From contig OY744465.1 of the NCBI GenBank assembly GCA_963556145.1, forward strand, positions 7,316,001 to 7,380,000: a DNA stretch of 64,000 nucleotides, given 5' to 3'. Positions 52,701 to 64,000 of this stretch are shown one piece after another. The DNA is from Hygrocybe punicea (taxonomy: Eukaryota; Basidiomycota; Agaricomycetes; Agaricales; Hygrophoraceae). The notes below the pieces were generated by a model that did no database searches, had not been told where the DNA came from, and saw nothing but the letters and a program-made list of their open reading frames with translations. The translations under genes were made by a program, and so were the position numbers. Position 1 is the first letter of the stretch, and every line of letters starts with the position of its first letter.

Positions 52701-55700
52701 GGATGTACTGTAACCATCGTATTCGACACAGAATATACTAGTAACACAGAATATACTATAACTACTGCTACTAAGATTCCGATTCCATTGAACACAGGAA
52801 TATCCACCCTGGTTACCCTGGCAGAGAACTGGGATTTATAAGGAACCTGGAGGCGTGGGAAGGTCAGGGTGATGGTGGCTGGGGGTTTTCAGGGTCCACG
52901 GTCGATTCTCGCCAGCCAAGCAAACATGCACGCGCAGCGGTTCGCCCAGTCACGGCACGGTCACCCTGCGGTCACCCTGGCCATTTCTGAGACGGGAACT
53001 TGCTTAGTCAGCACCGAACGACATTCGCCGGGGGGTTTTCAGGGTCCACGGTCAAGATTCTCCAGCCAAGCAAACAGGTACACGCACCGGTTCACCCTGC
53101 AGCCACCCGGTCGCCCTGTTGTCACCCTGGCCATGTGCGAGACAGCGACCTGCTTAGTCAGCACCGAACCACATGTCCGGGGGGGTTTTCAGGGTCCACG
53201 ATCGCAACCGTGACGTCCACAAATACAAATAAACAACGGTATACCCGGTTAACGACATTAGCTGCTCGGTAGGTTTCTCGGTCTGACAACGTCATTGCTC
53301 GGTCAGTTAGGATGTACTGTAACCATCGTATTCGACACAGAATATACTAGTAACACAGAATATACTATAACTACTGCTACTAAGATTCCGATTCCATTGA
53401 ACACAGGAATATCCACCCTGGTTACCCTGGCAGAGAACTGGGATTTATAAGGAACCTGGAGGCGTGGGAAGGTCAGGGTGATGGTGGCTGGGGGTTTTCA
53501 GGGTCCACGGTCGATTCTCGCCAGCCAAGCAAACATGCACGCGCAGCGGTTCGCCCAGTCACGGCACGGTCACCCTGCGGTCACCCTGGCCATTTCTGAG
53601 ACGGGAACTTGCTTAGTCAGCACCGAACGACATTCGCCGGGGGGTTTTCAGGGTCCACGGTCAAGATTCTCCAGCCAAGCAAACAGGTACACGCACCGGT
53701 TCACCCTGCAGCCACCCGGTCGCCCTGTTGTCACCCTGGCCATGTGCGAGACAGCGACCTGCTTAGTCAGCACCGAACGACATGTCCGGGGGGGTTTTCA
53801 GGGTCCACGATCGCAACCGTGACGTCCACAAATACAAATAAACAACGGTATACCCGGTTAACGACATTAGCTGCTCGGTAGGTTTCTCGGTCTGACAACG
53901 TCATTGCTCGGTCAGTTAGGATGTACTGTAACCATCGTATTCGACACAGAATATACTAGTAACACAGAATATACTATAACTACTGCTACTAAGATTCCGA
54001 TTCCATTGAACACAGGAATATCCACCCTGGTTACCCTGGCAGAGAACTGGGATTTATAAGGAACCTGGAGGCGTGGGAAGGTCAGGGTGATGGTGGCTGG
54101 GGGTTTTCAGGGTCCACGGTCGATTCTCGCCAGCCAAGCAAACATGCACGCGCAGCGGTTCGCCCAGTCACGGCACGGTCACCCTGCGGTCACCCTGGCC
54201 ATTTCTGAGACGGGAACTTGCTTAGTCAGCACCGAACGACATTCGCCGGGGGGTTTTCAGGGTCCACGGTCAAGATTCTCCAGCCAAGCAAACAGGTACA
54301 CGCACCGGTTCACCCTGCAGCCACCCGGTCGCCCTGTTGTCACCCTGGCCATGTGCGAGACAGCGACCTGCTTAGTCAGCACCGAACGACATGTCCGGGG
54401 GGGTTTTCAGGGTCCACGATCGCAACCGTGACGTCCACAAATACAAATAAACAACGGTATACCCGGTTAACGACATTAGCTGCTCGGTAGGTTTCTCGGT
54501 CTGACAACGTCATTGCTCGGTCAGTTAGGATGTACTGTAACCATCGTATTCGACACAGAATATACTAGTAACACAGAATATACTATAACTACTGCTACTA
54601 AGATTCCGATTCCATTGAACACAGGAATATCCACCCTGGTTACCCTGGCAGAGAACTGGGATTTATAAGGAACCTGGAGGCGTGGGAAGGTCAGGGTGAT
54701 GGTGGCTGGGGGTTTTCAGGGTCCACGGTCGATTCTCGCCAGCCAAGCAAACATGCACGCGCAGCGGTTCGCCCAGTCACGGCACGGTCACCCTGCGGTC
54801 ACCCTGGCCATTTCTGAGACGGGAACTTGCTTAGTCAGCACCGAACGACATTCGCCGGGGGGTTTTCAGGGTCCACGGTCAAGATTCTCCAGCCAAGCAA
54901 ACAGGTACACGCACCGGTTCACCCTGCAGCCACCCGGTCGCCCTGTTGTCACCCTGGCCATGTGCGAGACAGCGACCTGCTTAGTCAGCACCGAACGACA
55001 TGTCCGGGGGGGTTTTCAGGGTCCACGATCGCAACCGTGACGTCCACAAATACAAATAAACAACGGTATACCCGGTTAACGACATTAGCTGCTCGGTAGG
55101 TTTCTCGGTCTGACAACGTCATTGCTCGGTCAGTTAGGATGTACTGTAACCATCGTATTCGACACAGAATATACTAGTAACACAGAATATACTATAACTA
55201 CTGCTACTAAGATTCCGATTCCATTGAACACAGGAATATCCACCCTGGTTACCCTGGCAGAGAACTGGGATTTATAAGGAACCTGGAGGCGTGGGAAGGT
55301 CAGGGTGATGGTGGCTGGGGGTTTTCAGGGTCCACGGTCGATTCTCGCCAGCCAAGCAAACATGCACGCGCAGCGGTTCGCCCAGTCACGGCACGGTCAC
55401 CCTGCGGTCACCCTGGCCATTTCTGAGACGGGAACTTGCTTAGTCAGCACCGAACGACATTCGCCGGGGGGTTTTCAGGGTCCACGGTCAAGATTCTCCA
55501 GCCAAGCAAACAGGTACACGCACCGGTTCACCCTGCAGCCACCCGGTCGCCCTGTTGTCACCCTGGCCATGTGCGAGACAGCGACCTGCTTAGTCAGCAC
55601 CGAACGACATGTCCGGGGGGGTTTTCAGGGTCCACGATCGCAACCGTGACGTCCACAAATACAAATAAACAACGGTATACCCGGTTAACGACATTAGCTG

Positions 55701-58700
55701 CTCGGTAGGTTTCTCGGTCTGACAACGTCATTGCTCGGTCAGTTAGGATGTACTGTAACCATCGTATTCGACACAGAATATACTAGTAACACAGAATATA
55801 CTATAACTACTGCTACTAAGATTCCGATTCCATTGAACACAGGAATATCCACCCTGGTTACCCTGGCAGAGAACTGGGATTTATAAGGAACCTGGAGGCG
55901 TGGGAAGGTCAGGGTGATGGTGGCTGGGGGTTTTCAGGGTCCACGGTCGATTCTCGCCAGCCAAGCAAACATGCACGCGCAGCGGTTCGCCCAGTCACGG
56001 CACGGTCACCCTGCGGTCACCCTGGCCATTTCTGAGACGGGAACTTGCTTAGTCAGCACCGAACGACATTCGCCGGGGGGTTTTCAGGGTCCACGGTCAA
56101 GATTCTCCAGCCAAGCAAACAGGTACACGCACCGGTTCACCCTGCAGCCACCCGGTCGCCCTGTTGTCACCCTGGCCATGTGCGAGACAGCGACCTGCTT
56201 AGTCAGCACCGAACGACATGTCCGGGGGGGTTTTCAGGGTCCACGATCGCAACCGTGACGTCCACAAATACAAATAAACAACGGTATACCCGGTTAACGA
56301 CATTAGCTGCTCGGTAGGTTTCTCGGTCTGACAACGTCATTGCTCGGTCAGTTAGGATGTACTGTAACCATCGTATTCGACACAGAATATACTAGTAACA
56401 CAGAATATACTATAACTACTGCTACTAAGATTCCGATTCCATTGAACACAGGAATATCCACCCTGGTTACCCTGGCAGAGAACTGGGATTTATAAGGAAC
56501 CTGGAGGCGTGGGAAGGTCAGGGTGATGGTGGCTGGGGGTTTTCAGGGTCCACGGTCGATTCTCGCCAGCCAAGCAAACATGCACGCGCAGCGGTTCGCC
56601 CAGTCACGGCACGGTCACCCTGCGGTCACCCTGGCCATTTCTGAGACGGGAACTTGCTTAGTCAGCACCGAACGACATTCGCCGGGGGGTTTTCAGGGTC
56701 CACGGTCAAGATTCTCCAGCCAAGCAAACAGGTACACGCACCGGTTCACCCTGCAGCCACCCGGTCGCCCTGTTGTCACCCTGGCCATGTGCGAGACAGC
56801 GACCTGCTTAGTCAGCACCGAACCACATGTCCGGGGGGGTTTTCAGGGTCCACGATCGCAACCGTGACGTCCACAAATACAAATAAACAACGGTATACCC
56901 GGTTAACGACATTAGCTGCTCGGTAGGTTTCTCGGTCTGACAACGTCATTGCTCGGTCAGTTAGGATGTACTGTAACCATCGTATTCGACACAGAATATA
57001 CTAGTAACACAGAATATACTATAACTACTGCTACTAAGATTCCGATTCCATTGAACACAGGAATATCCACCCTGGTTACCCTGGCAGAGAACTGGGATTT
57101 ATAAGGAACCTGGAGGCGTGGGAAGGTCAGGGTGATGGTGGCTGGGGGTTTTCAGGGTCCACGGTCGATTCTCGCCAGCCAAGCAAACATGCACGCGCAG
57201 CGGTTCGCCCAGTCACGGCACGGTCACCCTGCGGTCACCCTGGCCATTTCTGAGACGGGAACTTGCTTAGTCAGCACCGAACGACATTCGCCGGGGGGGT
57301 TTTCAGGGTCCACGGTCAAGATTCTCCAGCCAAGCAAACAGGTACACGCACCGGTTCACCCTGCAGCCACCCGGTCGCCCTGTTGTCACCCTGGCCATGT
57401 GCGAGACAGCGACCTGCTTAGTCAGCACCGAACGACATGTCCGGGGGGGTTTTCAGGGTCCACGATCGCAACCGTGACGTCCACAAATACAAATAAACAA
57501 CGGTATACCCGGTTAACGACATTAGCTGCTCGGTAGGTTTCTCGGTCTGACAACGTCATTGCTCGGTCAGTTAGGATGTACTGTAACCATCGTATTCGAC
57601 ACAGAATATACTAGTAACACAGAATATACTATAACTACTGCTACTAAGATTCCGATTCCATTGAACACAGGAATATCCACCCTGGTTACCCTGGCAGAGA
57701 ACTGGGATTTATAAGGAACCTGGAGGCGTGGGAAGGTCAGGGTGATGGTGGCTGGGGGTTTTCAGGGTCCACGGTCGATTCTCGCCAGCCAAGCAAACAT
57801 GCACGCGCAGCGGTTCGCCCAGTCACGGCACGGTCACCCTGCGGTCACCCTGGCCATTTCTGAGACGGGAACTTGCTTAGTCAGCACCGAACGACATTCG
57901 CCGGGGGGTTTTCAGGGTCCACGGTCAAGATTCTCCAGCCAAGCAAACAGGTACACGCACCGGTTCACCCTGCAGCCACCCGGTCGCCCTGTTGTCACCC
58001 TGGCCATGTGCGAGACAGCGACCTGCTTAGTCAGCACCGAACCACATGTCCGGGGGGGTTTTCAGGGTCCACGATCGCAACCGTGACGTCCACAAATACA
58101 AATAAACAACGGTATACCCGGTTAACGACATTAGCTGCTCGGTAGGTTTCTCGGTCTGACAACGTCATTGCTCGGTCAGTTAGGATGTACTGTAACCATC
58201 GTATTCGACACAGAATATACTAGTAACACAGAATATACTATAACTACTGCTACTAAGATTCCGATTCCATTGAACACAGGAATATCCACCCTGGTTACCC
58301 TGGCAGAGAACTGGGATTTATAAGGAACCTGGAGGCGTGGGAAGGTCAGGGTGATGGTGGCTGGGGGTTTTCAGGGTCCACGGTCGATTCTCGCCAGCCA
58401 AGCAAACATGCACGCGCAGCGGTTCGCCCAGTCACGGCACGGTCACCCTGCGGTCACCCTGGCCATTTCTGAGACGGGAACTTGCTTAGTCAGCACCGAA
58501 CGACATTCGCCGGGGGGTTTTCAGGGTCCACGGTCAAGATTCTCCAGCCAAGCAAACAGGTACACGCACCGGTTCACCCTGCAGCCACCCGGTCGCCCTG
58601 TTGTCACCCTGGCCATGTGCGAGACAGCGACCTGCTTAGTCAGCACCGAACCACATGTCCGGGGGGGTTTTCAGGGTCCACGATCGCAACCGTGACGTCC

Positions 58701-61700
58701 ACAAATACAAATAAACAACGGTATACCCGGTTAACGACATTAGCTGCTCGGTAGGTTTCTCGGTCTGACAACGTCATTGCTCGGTCAGTTAGGATGTACT
58801 GTAACCATCGTATTCGACACAGAATATACTAGTAACACAGAATATACTATAACTACTGCTACTAAGATTCCGATTCCATTGAACACAGGAATATCCACCC
58901 TGGTTACCCTGGCAGAGAACTGGGATTTATAAGGAACCTGGAGGCGTGGGAAGGTCAGGGTGATGGTGGCTGGGGGTTTTCAGGGTCCACGGTCGATTCT
59001 CGCCAGCCAAGCAAACATGCACGCGCAGCGGTTCGCCCAGTCACGGCACGGTCACCCTGCGGTCACCCTGGCCATTTCTGAGACGGGAACTTGCTTAGTC
59101 AGCACCGAACGACATTCGCCGGGGGGTTTTCAGGGTCCACGGTCAAGATTCTCCAGCCAAGCAAACAGGTACACGCACCGGTTCACCCTGCAGCCACCCG
59201 GTCGCCCTGTTGTCACCCTGGCCATGTGCGAGACAGCGACCTGCTTAGTCAGCACCGAACCACATGTCCGGGGGGGTTTTCAGGGTCCACGATCGCAACC
59301 GTGACGTCCACAAATACAAATAAACAACGGTATACCCGGTTAACGACATTAGCTGCTCGGTAGGTTTCTCGGTCTGACAACGTCATTGCTCGGTCAGTTA
59401 GGATGTACTGTAACCATCGTATTCGACACAGAATATACTAGTAACACAGAATATACTATAACTACTGCTACTAAGATTCCGATTCCATTGAACACAGGAA
59501 TATCCACCCTGGTTACCCTGGCAGAGAACTGGGATTTATAAGGAACCTGGAGGCGTGGGAAGGTCAGGGTGATGGTGGCTGGGGGTTTTCAGGGTCCACG
59601 GTCGATTCTCGCCAGCCAAGCAAACATGCACGCGCAGCGGTTCGCCCAGTCACGGCACGGTCACCCTGCGGTCACCCTGGCCATTTCTGAGACGGGAACT
59701 TGCTTAGTCAGCACCGAACGACATTCGCCGGGGGGTTTTCAGGGTCCACGGTCAAGATTCTCCAGCCAAGCAAACAGGTACACGCACCGGTTCACCCTGC
59801 AGCCACCCGGTCGCCCTGTTGTCACCCTGGCCATGTGCGAGACAGCGACCTGCTTAGTCAGCACCGAACCACATGTCCGGGGGGGTTTTCAGGGTCCACG
59901 ATCGCAACCGTGACGTCCACAAATACAAATAAACAACGGTATACCCGGTTAACGACATTAGCTGCTCGGTAGGTTTCTCGGTCTGACAACGTCATTGCTC
60001 GGTCAGTTAGGATGTACTGTAACCATCGTATTCGACACAGAATATACTAGTAACACAGAATATACTATAACTACTGCTACTAAGATTCCGATTCCATTGA
60101 ACACAGGAATATCCACCCTGGTTACCCTGGCAGAGAACTGGGATTTATAAGGAACCTGGAGGCGTGGGAAGGTCAGGGTGATGGTGGCTGGGGGTTTTCA
60201 GGGTCCACGGTCGATTCTCGCCAGCCAAGCAAACATGCACGCGCAGCGGTTCGCCCAGTCACGGCACGGTCACCCTGCGGTCACCCTGGCCATTTCTGAG
60301 ACGGGAACTTGCTTAGTCAGCACCGAACGACATTCGCCGGGGGGTTTTCAGGGTCCACGGTCAAGATTCTCCAGCCAAGCAAACAGGTACACGCACCGGT
60401 TCACCCTGCAGCCACCCGGTCGCCCTGTTGTCACCCTGGCCATGTGCGAGACAGCGACCTGCTTAGTCAGCACCGAACCACATGTCCGGGGGGGTTTTCA
60501 GGGTCCACGATCGCAACCGTGACGTCCACAAATACAAATAAACAACGGTATACCCGGTTAACGACATTAGCTGCTCGGTAGGTTTCTCGGTCTGACAACG
60601 TCATTGCTCGGTCAGTTAGGATGTACTGTAACCATCGTATTCGACACAGAATATACTAGTAACACAGAATATACTATAACTACTGCTACTAAGATTCCGA
60701 TTCCATTGAACACAGGAATATCCACCCTGGTTACCCTGGCAGAGAACTGGGATTTATAAGGAACCTGGAGGCGTGGGAAGGTCAGGGTGATGGTGGCTGG
60801 GGGTTTTCAGGGTCCACGGTCGATTCTCGCCAGCCAAGCAAACATGCACGCGCAGCGGTTCGCCCAGTCACGGCACGGTCACCCTGCGGTCACCCTGGCC
60901 ATTTCTGAGACGGGAACTTGCTTAGTCAGCACCGAACGACATTCGCCGGGGGGTTTTCAGGGTCCACGGTCAAGATTCTCCAGCCAAGCAAACAGGTACA
61001 CGCACCGGTTCACCCTGCAGCCACCCGGTCGCCCTGTTGTCACCCTGGCCATGTGCGAGACAGCGACCTGCTTAGTCAGCACCGAACCACATGTCCGGGG
61101 GGGTTTTCAGGGTCCACGATCGCAACCGTGACGTCCACAAATACAAATAAACAACGGTATACCCGGTTAACGACATTAGCTGCTCGGTAGGTTTCTCGGT
61201 CTGACAACGTCATTGCTCGGTCAGTTAGGATGTACTGTAACCATCGTATTCGACACAGAATATACTAGTAACACAGAATATACTATAACTACTGCTACTA
61301 AGATTCCGATTCCATTGAACACAGGAATATCCACCCTGGTTACCCTGGCAGAGAACTGGGATTTATAAGGAACCTGGAGGCGTGGGAAGGTCAGGGTGAT
61401 GGTGGCTGGGGGTTTTCAGGGTCCACGGTCGATTCTCGCCAGCCAAGCAAACATGCACGCGCAGCGGTTCGCCCAGTCACGGCACGGTCACCCTGCGGTC
61501 ACCCTGGCCATTTCTGAGACGGGAACTTGCTTAGTCAGCACCGAACGACATTCGCCGGGGGGTTTTCAGGGTCCACGGTCAAGATTCTCCAGCCAAGCAA
61601 ACAGGTACACGCACCGGTTCACCCTGCAGCCACCCGGTCGCCCTGTTGTCACCCTGGCCATGTGCGAGACAGCGACCTGCTTAGTCAGCACCGAACCACA

Positions 61701-64000
61701 TGTCCGGGGGGGTTTTCAGGGTCCACGATCGCAACCGTGATGTCCACAAATACAAATAAACAACGGTATACCCGGTTAACGACATTAGCTGCTCGGTAGG
61801 TTTCTCGGTCTGACAACGTCATTGCTCGGTCAGTTAGGATGTACTGTAACCATCGTATTCGACACAGAATATACTAGTAACACAGAATATACTATAACTA
61901 CTGCTACTAAGATTCCGATTCCATTGAACACAGGAATATCCACCCTGGTTACCCTGGCAGAGAACTGGGATTTATAAGGAACCTGGAGGCGTGGGAAGGT
62001 CAGGGTGATGGTGGCTGGGGGTTTTCAGGGTCCACGGTCGATTCTCGCCAGCCAAGCAAACATGCACGCGCAGCGGTTCGCCCAGTCACGGCACGGTCAC
62101 CCTGCGGTCACCCTGGCCATTTCTGAGACGGGAACTTGCTTAGTCAGCACCGAACGACATTCGCCGGGGGGTTTTCAGGGTCCACGGTCAAGATTCTCCA
62201 GCCAAGCAAACAGGTACACGCACCGGTTCACCCTGCAGCCACCCGGTCGCCCTGTTGTCACCCTGGCCATGTGCGAGACAGCGACCTGCTTAGTCAGCAC
62301 CGAACCACATGTCCGGGGGGGTTTTCAGGGTCCACGATCGCAACCGTGACGTCCACAAATACAAATAAACAACGGTATACCCGGTTAACGACATTAGCTG
62401 CTCGGTAGGTTTCTCGGTCTGACAACGTCATTGCTCGGTCAGTTAGGATGTACTGTAACCATCGTATTCGACACAGAATATACTAGTAACACAGAATATA
62501 CTATAACTACTGCTACTAAGATTCCGATTCCATTGAACACAGGAATATCCACCCTGGTTACCCTGGCAGAGAACTGGGATTTATAAGGAACCTGGAGGCG
62601 TGGGAAGGTCAGGGTGATGGTGGCTGGGGGTTTTCAGGGTCCACGGTCGATTCTCGCCAGCCAAGCAAACATGCACGCGCAGCGGTTCGCCCAGTCACGG
62701 CACGGTCACCCTGCGGTCACCCTGGCCATTTCTGAGACGGGAACTTGCTTAGTCAGCACCGAACGACATTCGCCGGGCGGTTTTCAGGGTCCACGGTCAA
62801 GATTCTCCAGCCAAGCAAACAGGTACACGCACCGGTTCACCCTGCAGCCACCCGGTCGCCCTGTTGTCACCCTGGCCATGTGCGAGACAGCGACCTGCTT
62901 AGTCAGCACCGAACGACATGTCCGGGGGGGTTTTCAGGGTCCACGATCGCAACCGTGACGTCCACAAATACAAATAAACAACGGTATACCCGGTTAACGA
63001 CATTAGCTGCTCGGTAGGTTTCTCGGTCTGACAACGTCATTGCTCGGTCAGTTAGGATGTACTGTAACCATCGTATTCGACACAGAATATACTAGTAACA
63101 CAGAATATACTATAACTACTGCTACTAAGATTCCGATTCCATTGAACACAGGAATATCCACCCTGGTTACCCTGGCAGAGAACTGGGATTTATAAGGAAC
63201 CTGGAGGCGTGGGAAGGTCAGGGTGATGGTGGCTGGGGGTTTTCAGGGTCCACGGTCGATTCTCGCCAGCCAAGCAAACATGCACGCGCAGCGGTTCGCC
63301 CAGTCACGGCACGGTCACCCTGCGGTCACCCTGGCCATTTCTGAGACGGGAACTTGCTTAGTCAGCACCGAACGACATTCGCCGGGGGGTTTTCAGGGTC
63401 CACGGTCAAGATTCTCCAGCCAAGCAAACAGGTACACGCACCGGTTCACCCTGCAGCCACCCGGTCGCCCTGTTGTCACCCTGGCCATGTGCGAGACAGC
63501 GACCTGCTTAGTCAGCACCGAACCACATGTCCGGGGGGGTTTTCAGGGTCCACGATCGCAACCGTGACGTCCACAAATACAAATAAACAACGGTATACCC
63601 GGTTAACGACATTAGCTGCTCGGTAGGTTTCTCGGTCTGACAACGTCATTGCTCGGTCAGTTAGGATGTACTGTAACCATCGTATTCGACACAGAATATA
63701 CTAGTAACACAGAATATACTATAACTACTGCTACTAAGATTCCGATTCCATTGAACACAGGAATATCCACCCTGGTTACCCTGGCAGAGAACTGGGATTT
63801 ATAAGGAACCTGGAGGCGTGGGAAGGTCAGGGTGATGGTGGCTGGGGGTTTTCAGGGTCCACGGTCGATTCTCGCCAGCCAAGCAAACATGCACGCGCAG
63901 CGGTTCGCCCAGTCACGGCACGGTCACCCTGCGGTCACCCTGGCCATTTCTGAGACGGGAACTTGCTTAGTCAGCACCGAACGACATTCGCCGGGGGGTT
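46677..64000 (-). repeat. 609-610-bp tandem array (about 28.4 units) of the retroelement 5' region
   Basis: Units run head to tail from within codons 1-13 of the reverse transcriptase gene to the end of the window, and the array continues beyond it. Unit starts (GGTGATGGTGGCTGGGGG) are spaced 609 or 610 nt, the difference being one G in a G-run. Each unit repeats the first codons (ATTCCGATTCCATTGAACAC), the TATA box, and three GGTTTTCAGGGTCCACG segments 150 nt apart. It also contains GTTAACGACATTAGCTGCTC and two TACTA/TATACTA-rich tails. Units differ by only a few bases. The recurring plus-strand frames of 90, 114 or 134 codons are not considered genes. No TTAGGG telomere repeats are seen inside the units. 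Confidence 0.95.
46741..46748 (-). promoter_or_regulatory. TATA box upstream of reverse transcriptase, repeated in every array unit
   Basis: On the minus strand TTATAAAT lies about 28 nt upstream of the first codon of the open frame. That would place transcription start close to the GTG at 46714. The identical sequence recurs every 609-610 nt to the end of the window, always facing the same way. The promoter role is inferred from motif and spacing. Confidence 0.5.

Noticed and set aside
46776..63626. Recurring plus-strand frames of 90, 114 and 134 codons in the 609-bp array
   Set aside because: They run opposite to the real gene, switch length whenever one G is gained or lost, and exist only because the unit is repeated.
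46677..64000. Telomere
   Set aside because: No TTAGGG/CCCTAA runs were seen. The array could be subtelomeric, but nothing in the window shows a chromosome end.

Overview
The window looks like a repeat-choked chromosomal region of a filamentous basidiomycete (probably Agaricomycetes). The signs are host-type genes cut by many 45-70 nt GT..AG introns, a Crinkler-type protein with a kinase-like C-terminus, a fungal ParB/Srx-like protein, and Ulp1/BAH/PHD genes of transposon character. There are no bacterial signals. Only a minority of the sequence is ordinary coding DNA. No RNA genes were recognised.

Layout. 1-2168: an intact seven-exon gene of unknown function. 2375-4920: decayed low-complexity ORFs on the minus strand. 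5006-8005 and 20527-23525: a virtually identical 3.0-kb segment present twice. Each copy holds a BAH-PHD gene, a 43-residue micro-ORF behind a TATA box, and a 145-bp tandem repeat. 8062-about 19700: a candidate large mobile element. It has a left end with a 146-bp tandem array (split by a 1.3-kb non-autonomous hAT element with exact 8-bp target duplications), a giant multi-exon gene with an Ulp1-type cysteine protease domain, a BAH-PHD gene, a small acidic gene, and a right-hand 88-bp palindromic array. 19807-20491: a ParB-like gene cut by the second 3-kb copy. 23640-25060: a 37-bp palindromic array related to the 88-bp one. 25561-27921: a 58-bp array followed by a truncated second copy of the large element's left end. 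27921-32500: another repeat-rich element with hairpins, small decayed ORFs, a 233-bp array and a 150-bp array.

32575-38929 is a host-like island. It holds a Ypp1/TTC7-like gene remnant with an internal stop, a decayed coiled-coil gene, a decayed HMG-CoA reductase fragment, and a two-header Crinkler kinase that ends abruptly in the catalytic loop. The sequence that follows it (from about 38930) is AT-rich spacer with 160-bp repeats. It leads into a Penelope-like retroelement without a visible GIY-YIG endonuclease (reverse transcriptase at 43898-46714). A DEDDh exonuclease lies in the same frame after a single stop codon (42866-43888).

From 46677 to the end of the window the DNA is about 28.4 near-identical 609-610-bp units. 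Each unit repeats the first codons, the TATA box and the upstream region of the reverse transcriptase gene. The most novel-looking systems are (i) the reverse transcriptase/exonuclease element with its amplified promoter array and (ii) the BAH-PHD/Ulp1 element family with nucleosome-length and palindromic terminal arrays beside a ParB-like gene.
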